DNA of 5,061 bases from Magnetococcales bacterium (GCA_015229045.1 JADGCJ010000212.1:1-5061); one strand, 5' to 3'; counted from the first letter of the stretch, positions 1-5,061 are shown. Numbers and translations are program-made. Notes: a model not told the origin generated them from the letters alone.

Positions 1-93
1 TCCAGGACCGATCATTAAGTGCGGATACACGAACACAAGCACCGAAATAGCGATTATGTTTATTAACAAAATATATTTGACAAGACGCTTCAT
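1..93 (-). CDS. N-terminus of exported or membrane-anchored c-type cytochrome (cytochrome c3-like), partial
   Basis: Only the first 31 codons lie in the window; the gene continues past the left edge. The ATG overlaps the TGA of the upstream cytochrome b gene (ATGA), which points to translational coupling, and a purine-rich GGGAATGGAA precedes it. The peptide starts MKRLVKY, followed by a hydrophobic stretch at about residues 8-22, then YPHLMIGPG. A short positive N-terminus, a single hydrophobic helix and a Y-P-x-L-M-x-x-P-G exit is how I remember cytochrome c3-family multihaem proteins starting just before their first CxxCH motif. No haem motif is inside the window, so the family call is inference from this start and the redox operon. 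It would be the periplasmic partner of the two upstream redox genes. Another signal-anchored protein remains possible. Confidence 0.55.
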   Translation of the reverse strand, partial: MKRLVKYILLINIIAISVLVFVYPHLMIGPG

Positions 94-668
94 TTCCATT
101 CCCAGAACAGAAAGACGCTGAAGATATGGCCTATGGCAAGAATGGAGAAAGCATATGAAATAGGAAAATGTACTATTCGCCACTTGACCATCAAATCGTA
201 CGTCACAGAGTCCCAATATAATGCCATTTCAATCTCGTTCTTGGCCATTCCGTCCACTTGATATTGCTTCCTCATTGATGACAAATGTCGACGAGAACGC
301 TCCAACAAATACTGCCCCACAAGACCACTCACCACATTGACCACCATCGCCATCGTGGCCAACCAGGGAAGAATGGCATTAAAATGCACCCCGGAGTGGA
401 TCAAAATCATTAAGGCACCCAACCATGTGAAAAACTCATGCACTCTCAACAAAATCCGTGGACTTCCGGTATGAATGATCTTTCGTTTCCTCAGAGAGTA
501 CAGCAGAGACAACACGATAAGGAGCGTACCAGGAATACCCATGTAACGACCAACCCACACCAACCCAAAACGATGGAGAATAAAATCACCAAGGATCGTC
601 GCGCCCATCAGCATGGCAAGCCTAGTCAAGAATGGGAATACTTCAATATAAATTATTGAGTTGATCAT
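90..668 (-). CDS. Cytochrome b-like integral membrane protein with two H-x13-H pairs
   Basis: This is a 192-residue, very hydrophobic protein with about five membrane helices, near residues 13-32, 45-59, 76-97, 99-118 and 166-187. Two helices carry histidines 14 apart: H77/H91 (with H95 nearby) and H167/H181. That is the classic spacing for two stacked b-haems bound between two helices, as in ferric-reductase-like and other cytochrome b proteins, so electron transfer across the membrane is the likely job. A charged loop at about 123-148 lies between the haem-helix pairs. The ATG comes 3 nt after the stop of the flavin reductase gene and the stop overlaps the start of the cytochrome c-like gene, so the three are almost certainly co-transcribed. 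Haem binding is inferred from histidine spacing; I do not recognise a specific named family. Confidence 0.75.
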   Translation of the reverse strand: MINSIIYIEVFPFLTRLAMLMGATILGDFILHRFGLVWVGRYMGIPGTLLIVLSLLYSLRKRKIIHTGSPRILLRVHEFFTWLGALMILIHSGVHFNAILPWLATMAMVVNVVSGLVGQYLLERSRRHLSSMRKQYQVDGMAKNEIEMALYWDSVTYDLMVKWRIVHFPISYAFSILAIGHIFSVFLFWEWK

Positions 669-671
669 TGT

Positions 672-1976
672 TTACGCCACCAGAGTCAGATCACGTTTGG
701 GTTTGGAAATGCAGAGCAAACAACTTCCCGGTTCTAGGGCAAACTCAGGCTCCTGGAAATATTTCACATCTCCTGCCTGGATAGAAGTCTGACAGGTCCC
801 ACAGCCCCCTGCTCGACATCCAGACGCTACCTCAATGCCATTTTGTTCAGAGAAGTCCAGCAATGAATTGGCATTTTCATCCCACTGTAAAATCTTTTTC
901 GATTTGCTGAAAACGACTGTTATGCCACTGACTGCGGTTGATGGAGAGGTTCTTTCCGACAGAGATGCTGGTGATCGGGTTGGCTTAACCAAAGAAGCAG
1001 GACCGAACGCTTCAAAATGAATATGCTGCTCCGGCACCCCCCAGGCATCGAGAGCAGGGACGATGGATTCCAGCATCGCCTGTGGACCGCAGACATAGAA
1101 TCGGTAGGGTTTCAACATCAGGGTCAAACGCAGCAATGCAATATCTAGATGGCCTAGATGTTGAAAATCTCTCCCTTGCACATCGTCAGGCTGAGGTCGA
1201 CTGTAACACACATGCAGATGAAAATTTGGATGCTTTTTGGCCAATGACTCCAGATACTCCTTTCTTACTTGCTCATTTCCGTTACGCACACCATAAAAAA
1301 GCCATATTTCCTTCGATGAACTCTGCTCAAAATTTTCGTTCAGCATGCTCAACATTGGAGTAATACCTATCCCACCAGCAATCATAACAACTGGAGAATC
1401 ACCATTTCCCAAGAAAAATTGTCCACTAGGTGCTTTTACCAATAATTTTGTACCTTCATGTACGGCATCATGCACATAATTGGATGCCACTCCCGATATT
1501 ACGCCACTGGAAGCAATCGGAGGGAGAACCCTTTTGATGGAAACGCGGTAATAACCTAGTCCCGGACGATCAGATAGTGAATAACAACGAATGACACGCT
1601 TGGTTTGTCCAGTGAACTGATCCGCAATGTCAAACTGAAACGTGAGAAATTGCCCAGGTCTGAAAGTTGGCAATGTTTTCCCGTCGGTTGGTACCAAGTA
1701 CAATGAACAAACGCTGCAACTGACATCCTCAAACACCTTCCGTTGCACACAAAATTCCCGAAACCCGTCCCATCCAACCGCCTGGACGATCTGGTCATTC
1801 CGCTGCTGATCCATATGGTCAACAGGATCATCAGGCGCTTTAATCTCAAACCCGGCCAAGCGGTGTCTCAGTTCCTGGTACACCAGCCAATGCCGATAAA
1901 ACGCCATTCCTCCGAAACAGGTGACTTGCAGGAAAAACCATAAGACAACGTAATAAAACAGCTCCAGCGCAGTCAT
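672..1976 (-). CDS. Membrane-anchored FAD/NAD(P)H oxidoreductase with C-terminal [2Fe-2S] ferredoxin domain
   Basis: The 434-residue protein has four parts. Residues 5-25 form one hydrophobic anchor. About 75-190 is a ferredoxin-reductase FAD barrel with the flavin motif RCYSLS at 130-135. About 195-325 is the NAD(P)H-binding domain, with GGIGITPMLS at 201-210 and CGP at 296-298. About 352-434 is a plant-type [2Fe-2S] domain with cysteines 387, 392, 395 and 422 (C-x4-C-x2-C-x26-C). The order FAD, NAD, ferredoxin matches Hcr, phenol hydroxylase reductase and similar enzymes; the N-terminal anchor is unusual for those. It should oxidise NAD(P)H in the cytoplasm and pass electrons to the membrane cytochrome b encoded 3 nt downstream. 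The ATG at 1976 is preferred over one at 1997 because GGAGAG lies 3 nt before it and the helix follows at once. The natural acceptor is unknown. Confidence 0.9.
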   Translation of the reverse strand: MTALELFYYVVLWFFLQVTCFGGMAFYRHWLVYQELRHRLAGFEIKAPDDPVDHMDQQRNDQIVQAVGWDGFREFCVQRKVFEDVSCSVCSLYLVPTDGKTLPTFRPGQFLTFQFDIADQFTGQTKRVIRCYSLSDRPGLGYYRVSIKRVLPPIASSGVISGVASNYVHDAVHEGTKLLVKAPSGQFFLGNGDSPVVMIAGGIGITPMLSMLNENFEQSSSKEIWLFYGVRNGNEQVRKEYLESLAKKHPNFHLHVCYSRPQPDDVQGRDFQHLGHLDIALLRLTLMLKPYRFYVCGPQAMLESIVPALDAWGVPEQHIHFEAFGPASLVKPTRSPASLSERTSPSTAVSGITVVFSKSKKILQWDENANSLLDFSEQNGIEVASGCRAGGCGTCQTSIQAGDVKYFQEPEFALEPGSCLLCISKPKRDLTLVA

Positions 1977-2038
1977 AAACTCTCCATTTACGAACATCGC
2001 TTATCCGGCGGAAATAAAGATTTTCTAAATATTTCCAG

Positions 2039-2257
2039 TCAATGAGCAACTGGTTTCCACCCAGGATGCTCAAAATAACGGCCATAAATGTTCAGAGCCT
2101 GGATGATCCTGATGACTCCGGATAAATGGCTTGCTTTGGTCTCCATGGCATTGGCCCCAGCAATTATTTCAGCAAGCACCCCATGTAGTTGGGCATCGGC
2201 TTTTGGAGGCAATTTGCAATTTTCGACCATATCCTCTATGTGGCCACCAGTCCGCAT
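2039..2257 (-). CDS. Small conserved-looking protein of unknown function (72 aa)
   Basis: I cannot name this family. The product starts MRTGGHIEDMVENCKLPP and looks like a real compact helical protein: a mixed polar/hydrophobic pattern, one cysteine (C14), several histidines (H6, H25, H38, H58) and an end rich in aromatics (YGRYFEHPGW). No signal peptide or membrane helix is visible. It sits between the SUMF1-like gene, 36 nt upstream, and the flavin reductase gene, 62 nt downstream, all on the minus strand, so it may belong to the redox operon. The start is uncertain: the ATG at 2257 lacks a good ribosome binding site, and an in-frame GTG at 2275 would add six residues. The opposite-strand frames here give low-complexity or unconvincing proteins, which favours this one. 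Confidence 0.6.
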   Translation of the reverse strand: MRTGGHIEDMVENCKLPPKADAQLHGVLAEIIAGANAMETKASHLSGVIRIIQALNIYGRYFEHPGWKPVAH

Positions 2258-2293
2258 AGATACAGCAACAACCACACATCCCGAGCGGTGCGT

Positions 2294-3139
2294 TCATGGC
2301 ACCATCACAAGACGGAATCCCAAGTCGTTACGTTGGCTTCTTGGGGTACCGTTGTTGCGATTGGCGACGCGCATGGCAGCCAAATTGCTGTCCCAACCAC
2401 CGCCCCGTGCGACCCGATTGGAGCCCCCTATAGGGCCAGAAGGATCGGATTCATGCGAACCGACATAATACTTGCTGTCATAACAATCCTGTACCCACTC
2501 CCAAACATTTCCAGCCATATCGTACAACCCCCAGGCATTCGGCTGCCTCTGGCCAACGGGATGGGTCTGGTTCCCTGAATTTGTACCGTACCATGCGTTT
2601 TGTTCAACTTCGCTTTCATTTTTTCCCCAATAAAATTGTGTGGTCGTGCCAGCACGAGCCGCATACTCCCACTCCGCTTCTGTCGGTAAGCGATAGACTT
2701 TCGCCCCCTCCTTTTTGTTTAAAATATAAATGAATTGCTGCACATCGTACCAATTTACGTTTTCTACAGGCTGAGATGCACTTTTGAATTCACTCGGATT
2801 GCTCCCCATTACTGCTTCCCACTGGGCCTGCGTTATTTCTTTTTTTCCAATATAAAAAGCTTTACTGATTGTCACCAGGTGCTGTGGAATTTCATCATCA
2901 TGATCATCAACAGTCTGATCATGTGGCGTACCCATAATAAACGAACCAGATGGAATCATTACAAACTCTATTCCGAGACTATTAACATAATATTTGGCAG
3001 TAAACTGGACATCTGTTATGGGATAAATTTTTGACTCAGCATTATTCTTTATTACGCTAGAACCGTCATTTGCGTATCCGCGAGAAAACATGACAGCGAG
3101 AAAAAGAACAATTGTCAGTATGTGCGGAAATTTTCTCAT
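2294..3139 (-). CDS. Exported SUMF1/FGE-sulfatase-domain protein lacking the catalytic cysteines
   Basis: The 281-residue protein has a signal peptide (MRKF, hydrophobic core 7-18, likely cut after GYA at 23). A full formylglycine-generating-enzyme (SUMF1) fold follows: FVMIPSGSFIMG at 59-70, EITQAQWEAVMGSNPS at 101-116, LPTEAEWEYAARAG at 151-164, GLYDMAGNVWEWVQD at 204-218, RVARGGGWD at 242-250 and LGFRLV at 273-278. True FGE needs a cysteine pair just after the RGGSW block. Here the segment after RGGGW has none, and the only cysteine in the mature protein is C219. It is therefore probably not a sulfatase-activating oxidase but one of the many bacterial SUMF1-domain proteins with a structural or binding role. 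The ATG at 3139 is chosen because GAGG lies 7 nt upstream and the signal peptide begins there; an in-frame ATG at 3202 would start inside the repeat element. It is the first gene of the minus-strand block. Confidence 0.88.
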   Translation of the reverse strand: MRKFPHILTIVLFLAVMFSRGYANDGSSVIKNNAESKIYPITDVQFTAKYYVNSLGIEFVMIPSGSFIMGTPHDQTVDDHDDEIPQHLVTISKAFYIGKKEITQAQWEAVMGSNPSEFKSASQPVENVNWYDVQQFIYILNKKEGAKVYRLPTEAEWEYAARAGTTTQFYWGKNESEVEQNAWYGTNSGNQTHPVGQRQPNAWGLYDMAGNVWEWVQDCYDSKYYVGSHESDPSGPIGGSNRVARGGGWDSNLAAMRVANRNNGTPRSQRNDLGFRLVMVP

Positions 3140-3222
3140 AGATTTTCCTCTTCTTCTTTGGTAAGTAATTTGTTCGTTTGGCATCCTAGTGCGTGTTGAC
3201 ATTCCATAATTTTTGCCGGGGT

Positions 3223-3245
3223 CTGGGGGCCGTCACGGCCCCCAG
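3223..3245. repeat. Hairpin 1 of the palindromic element
   Basis: Perfect inverted repeat: CTGGGGGCCGT (3223-3233) and its reverse complement (3235-3245) around a single C. Neither strand has a T-run directly after it, so it does not look like an ordinary Rho-independent terminator. Confidence 0.9.
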
Positions 3246-3252
3246 TGGGTGT

Positions 3253-3273
3253 CCAGAGGGCAAGGCCCTCTGG
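3253..3273. repeat. Hairpin 2 of the palindromic element
   Basis: A 9-bp perfect stem, CCAGAGGGC (3253-3261) with GCCCTCTGG (3265-3273), and a 3-nt loop. Its right arm shares 3 bases (TGG) with the left arm of the long inverted repeat that follows. Confidence 0.9.
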
Positions 3274-3330
3274 TGGGGTACGGGGCGAAGCCCCGAAATG
3301 ACTGGCGGGGCTTCGCCCCGTACCCCACCA
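3271..3330. repeat. Long perfect inverted repeat (25-bp arms, 10-nt loop)
   Basis: Positions 3271-3295 are the exact reverse complement of 3306-3330, with 3296-3305 as the loop. Each arm also folds alone through a CGGGGC/GCCCCG stem with a 3-nt loop (3281-3295 and 3306-3320), so the DNA can switch between one long hairpin and two short ones. Arms this long without a mismatch suggest recent formation or active maintenance. Confidence 0.93.
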
Positions 3331-3352
3331 GGAGGGTATAATCCCCTCCTGG
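3328..3352. repeat. Hairpin 4 of the palindromic element
   Basis: CCAGGAGGG (3328-3336) pairs with CCCTCCTGG (3344-3352) over a 7-nt loop that contains TATAAT. It shares CCA with the end of the long inverted repeat, so the two structures compete. The TATAAT in the loop matches a -10 box, but I see no well-spaced -35, so I do not call a promoter. Confidence 0.85.
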
Positions 3353-3464
3353 ACATCTCTGGCAGTTTTACCGACAACAACAGGCAGAATGTCAACACGC
3401 CCTGGCATTTAGACATAGATCAAATCGTTTGTTTTTGTCCCATTGTAAGATCTTCTCGCGCCGA

Positions 3465-3512
3465 CAAGAAACCGTTTGATGGGAGTATCAAGAAACCGTT
3501 TGATGGGAGTAT
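3465..3512. repeat. Perfect 24-bp tandem direct repeat, two copies
   Basis: The unit that starts CAAGAAACCGTTTGATGGG occurs at 3465-3488 and again, identical and directly adjacent, at 3489-3512. No spacer means it is not a CRISPR array. It lies in the gene-free stretch between the palindromic element and the decayed YjbQ region. Two exact copies suggest a recent slippage duplication; paired binding sites for a regulator are possible but nothing else supports that. In the rest of 3402-3654 I see AT-rich sequence and no supported gene. Confidence 0.9.
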
Positions 3513-3632
3513 AAAGAGGCAATGTGAATTGAAACTGAAAAAAATGTGGTTTATGAATTTTTTTTCCAAAGCACATCGTTGCGTGATTCGCCAAAAGCGC
3601 TTTGTCTTGCCCCCGGTTATTCCTGACCAGCC

Positions 3633-3648
3633 ATCTGGATGACCAGAT
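3633..3648. repeat. Small inverted repeat after the 69-codon frame
   Basis: ATCTGG (3633-3638) and CCAGAT (3643-3648) form a 6-bp stem with a 4-nt loop, 7 nt beyond the stop of the minus-strand frame at 3655. There is no T-run on the minus strand, so terminator function is doubtful. Confidence 0.4.
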
Positions 3649-3654
3649 AGCCTG

Positions 3655-3864
3655 TCATGTTTTTGCGAGTTGGGAAGCTCTTAAGGCACATTTGGAACAT
3701 TGGATGCGGGAGGAGGCATACCGATAAAACTGGATGACCGGCATTCGGCCATGCTCGGCAAAATCCTGGTGTACCAGCGGGTTGATGGCCAGTTCTCGAA
3801 AAACCCGATAACTCGGAGGGGTATCGTTGGGCATAAGGGTGTGCGGATCGATGGAAAAGGGCAT
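3655..3864 (-). CDS. Unrecognised 69-aa reading frame, possibly a gene fragment
   Basis: The product starts MPFSIDPHTLMPNDTPPS and continues through SYRVFRELAINPLVHQDF to a cysteine-containing end (CSKCALRASQLAKT). I do not recognise a family. The first ~50 residues have a natural-looking composition and codon use; the last ~15 look less so and could follow a frameshift or deletion end. A strong AAGGAG (3871-3876) lies 6 nt before the ATG, so it could be translated. That binding site, however, lies in sequence that still reads as YjbQ (HTSEGA) in another frame, so this may be a piece of another gene joined to a truncated YjbQ gene. There is no signal peptide or membrane helix. A plus-strand frame over the same bases looks less convincing. 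Confidence 0.4.
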   Translation of the reverse strand: MPFSIDPHTLMPNDTPPSYRVFRELAINPLVHQDFAEHGRMPVIQFYRYASSRIQCSKCALRASQLAKT

Positions 3865-3866
3865 CG

Positions 3867-4122
3867 CCCGCTCCTTCGCTGGTATGCTGGAAGCATGAGG
3901 CACCTGCCGGGACTAGACGGTTGAAAAAAGCGACCAGATCCCTCTGCACATCCGGGTCGGCATTCTTTGGATGGTCAGGCTGGCCGAGGTGTGTCGACAG
4001 AAAATTGTTACCTGACCTGTTTGCGCGTTCTGGCTCCGCAGCCAGATCACGACCTCCTCAGTGATTTCCAGCAGTCCCACGCCTCGTGTCTGGACCATGA
4101 TGGTCGTTTGGGATTGCCGTAT
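3867..4122 (-). pseudogene. yjbQ: Broken, truncated YjbQ-family (UPF0047) gene
   Basis: Two frames together spell a YjbQ-family protein, a family linked to thiamine-phosphate synthase side activity. In the first frame RQSQTTIMVQTRGVGLLEI leads to CRHTSASLTIQ, ending at 3967. The expected ENADPDV then resumes in another frame from 3964 (NADPDVQRDLVAFFNRLVP, then HTSEGA), as if one G had been lost between 3966 and 3967. Homology stops near 3867: the usual C-terminal third, with its GTWQG motif, is absent. The normal start is also missing, since the codon where the family usually begins (4120-4122) is ATA; the first ATG is at 4098. Frameshift, truncation and lost start agree with a pseudogene. 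A sequencing error could explain the frameshift but not the truncation. It follows the nitroreductase gene by about 23 nt. Confidence 0.75.
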
Positions 4123-4145
4123 TTTAAGTCGTCTTGTTGCAGGTT

Positions 4146-4781
4146 TCAGCCTGGGAGGTGCCCATGATGGCATCCAGCCAACCGTTCCTCGTTTGCTCCT
4201 CTCAGCGGGTTTCCCCACGTTCCGTTGAAGGCAATCTCCTCCAGGGGCTTGCGTTGTCTCAGTGCCGTCTCCCGCTCGCGCAAAGAGGTTTCCAGCCGAT
4301 CCGGCGATCCAGGATAACCCAGCGCAAGTAGCGTGACCGGCTCGAAAATCGGCTCCAAGGTGTACAACGTACCTACCGCACTGGGATCATACCCGGCCAT
4401 CTGATGGACCACCAATCCCATGGCCGTGGCCTGGGCAGTCAATTGCGCATTGGCTGCTCCAACGTCATGCCATGCCCAGCGGTTGGGTTTGCCGTTGTGA
4501 TCGTGCAGTGTGCGGGCCAACGATACCAGAAGCACGGGCGCATGCTTGGCCCAATGCTGATTGACCTCCATCAGACAGCCCAGCAAACGGTTGAACGCCT
4601 CCTCATCCTCCTGGAAGGCAACTATATAACGCCATGGCTGGGTGTTGTAGCACGAAGCTGCCCATCGGGCCGCCTCCAGTAGCGTTTTGACCACATTCCG
4701 CTCCACGGGCCGGGTATCAAATGATCGCGGCGACCGGCGTAACCGAATCAGATCGTGGATGGCAGGATCGGTTGTTGTCAC
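4146..4781 (-). CDS. Nitroreductase-family FMN oxidoreductase
   Basis: With a GTG start the protein is 211 residues. The nitroreductase FMN-binding features are clear: RLRRSPRSFD at 13-22 (phosphate-binding arginines), AASCYNTQPWRY at 41-52, the central helix GAANAQLTAQATAMGL at 108-123 and LLALGYPG at 151-158. Members reduce nitro groups, quinones or other small molecules with NAD(P)H, usually as cytosolic dimers; the substrate here is unknown. The frame opens at an ATG at 4877, but the 32 extra residues have no family match and no ribosome binding site, so the GTG at 4779-4781 just before TTTDPAIHDLIRLRRS is preferred with moderate certainty. The C-terminus runs about 20 residues past the usual FNGTWG end, an unusual tail (RLAGCHHGHLPG) that may be readthrough into decayed sequence. 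It is divergent from the CDF gene. Confidence 0.85.
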   Translation of the reverse strand: MTTTDPAIHDLIRLRRSPRSFDTRPVERNVVKTLLEAARWAASCYNTQPWRYIVAFQEDEEAFNRLLGCLMEVNQHWAKHAPVLLVSLARTLHDHNGKPNRWAWHDVGAANAQLTAQATAMGLVVHQMAGYDPSAVGTLYTLEPIFEPVTLLALGYPGSPDRLETSLRERETALRQRKPLEEIAFNGTWGNPLRGANEERLAGCHHGHLPG

Positions 4782-4877
4782 GTACCACTGGCCCAGGATG
4801 ATTGAAAGTGGTATATTCCTTTCCAATAAGGCGTGGATCAGGCACAGCAATAGCGGGGCTGTTTGAAAACAACCCAT

Positions 4878-4914
4878 TCAACTTATATAGTATCAATATA
4901 TAAAGGCAATAAAC
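4878..4914. promoter_or_regulatory. Divergent AT-rich intergenic region with a dyad
   Basis: The stretch upstream of both divergent genes holds TTATATA (4883-4889) and its reverse complement TATATAA (4897-4903), 7 nt apart. On the minus strand TTGCCT and TATAAG are 16 nt apart, a plausible promoter toward the nitroreductase; its transcript would begin close to the ATG at 4877, which supports a start further inside. On the plus strand TATAAAGG precedes the transporter ATG. A dyad between divergent genes suits a shared operator, but no regulator can be named. Confidence 0.45.
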
Positions 4915-5061
4915 ATGACACGCGCCAATTCGGTTTTTTGCCGCAAACCCGCCTTTTCCGCCAGCATGCGAGCGGTCGGGGTCTTGATCGTTCTGAACGC
5001 ACTGCTTTTTCTGGCGAAGGTTACAGTGGGCTTGGCCTACAACTCACTGGCGGTTCTTTCC
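4915..5061 (+). CDS. Cation diffusion facilitator (CDF) metal transporter, N-terminus, partial
   Basis: The first 49 codons are present and the gene runs off the right edge. The ATG at 4915 is preceded by AAAGG with an 8-nt gap. A short polar, cysteine-containing N-terminus (MTRANSVFCRKP) leads into the first membrane helix at about residues 19-38 (MRAVGVLIVLNALLFLAKV). TVGLAYNSLAVLS follows, matching the CDF family pattern K-x-x-x-G-x-x-x-x-S-x-A-x-L-S that precedes the metal-binding aspartates of helix 2. Such proteins export Zn, Fe or Mn from the cytoplasm, and the family includes FieF and the magnetosome proteins MamB and MamM. With only one helix visible the metal and subfamily cannot be told. 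It is divergent from the nitroreductase gene across a short AT-rich spacer. Confidence 0.75.
   Translation, partial: MTRANSVFCRKPAFSASMRAVGVLIVLNALLFLAKVTVGLAYNSLAVLS

Larger units (their letters stand above)
3190..3401. mobile_element. Candidate MITE-like palindromic element (~212 bp)
   Basis: The ends are inverted repeats: GCGTGTTGACATTC at 3191-3204 is perfectly repeated, reversed, at 3387-3400, and the match extends outward imperfectly to 17 of 19 bases (3186-3204 against 3387-3405). CTAG (3186-3189) and CTGG (3402-3405) flank the ends and could be a decayed 4-bp target duplication of the kind IS5-type transposases make; that is inference. The interior is GC-rich hairpins and holds no convincing gene. 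It lies 50 bp upstream of the SUMF1-like start, so it may separate that gene from its former promoter. Alternatives are a REP/BIME-like intergenic repeat, or hairpins that merely happen to sit between these ends. The exact ends are uncertain. Confidence 0.55.

Noticed and set aside
1082..1363. Plus-strand frame of 93 codons
   Set aside because: It is antisense to the NAD-binding domain of the flavin reductase, whose motifs are unmistakable.
1976..1997. Upstream ATG at 1997 as the reductase start
   Set aside because: The ATG at 1976 has GGAGAG at the right distance and begins directly with the membrane anchor; the extra seven residues add nothing recognisable.
2088..2578. Two overlapping plus-strand frames of about 126-129 codons
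   Set aside because: They lie opposite the clearly recognisable SUMF1-like gene and the small gene, and their peptides show no family motifs.
3223..3352. Rho-independent terminators
   Set aside because: The stems are strong, but none is followed by a T-run on either strand.
3465..3512. CRISPR array
   Set aside because: There are only two repeat copies with no spacer between them, and no cas gene is visible.
3409..3594. A 61-codon minus-strand frame containing the repeated TPIKRFL peptide
   Set aside because: The peptide repeat only reflects the 24-bp DNA duplication. There is no ribosome binding site or recognisable protein pattern.
3136..3642. Several long open frames on both strands across the palindromic element (for example 3193-3642 plus, 3136-3408 and 3186-3416 minus)
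   Set aside because: They are made of translated hairpins, giving repetitive G/P/R-rich peptides with no domain. The GC-rich inverted repeats lack stops by composition.
3700..3924. Plus-strand frame of 74 codons opposite the 69-codon frame
   Set aside because: It lacks a good ribosome binding site and crosses the YjbQ remnant, which reads on the minus strand.

Overview
The window looks like a chromosomal stretch from a Gram-negative, probably proteobacterial, genome of moderate GC content. This rests on the exported c-type cytochrome start, the membrane redox module and the style of the GC-rich palindromic repeat. The palindromes remind me of repeats common in alphaproteobacterial and Magnetococcales-like genomes, but I cannot place the species. 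Five minus-strand genes fill positions 1-3139. A repeat-rich gap follows (3140-3654), then a decayed minus-strand stretch (3655-4122), a nitroreductase-family gene (4146-4781), and a divergent plus-strand metal transporter that runs off the right edge.

The left block reads leftwards. An exported SUMF1/formylglycine-generating-enzyme-like protein (2294-3139) is followed by a small uncharacterised protein (2039-2257). Next come a membrane-anchored FAD/NAD(P)H oxidoreductase with a C-terminal plant-type [2Fe-2S] domain (672-1976), a five-helix cytochrome-b-like membrane protein (90-668), and the first 31 codons of an exported, probably multihaem, cytochrome (1-93). The last three are joined by a 3-nt gap and an ATGA overlap. 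They look like one electron-transfer unit: NAD(P)H to FAD to [2Fe-2S], then haem b in the membrane, then haem c outside it. The terminal acceptor cannot be seen.

The middle (3140-3654) has no convincing gene. It holds a roughly 212-bp element with near-matching ends (14 bp of perfect inverted repeat) packed with hairpins, including perfect 25-bp arms around a 10-nt loop. It looks like a small non-autonomous mobile element. Just beyond it lies a perfect 24-bp tandem duplication.

The right block contains a YjbQ-family (UPF0047) gene broken by an apparent 1-nt deletion and truncated. It runs directly into an unrecognised 69-codon reading frame whose ribosome binding site lies in YjbQ-derived sequence. 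A short AT-rich spacer with a 7-bp dyad separates the nitroreductase from the divergent cation-diffusion-facilitator (CDF) transporter and may carry shared control.
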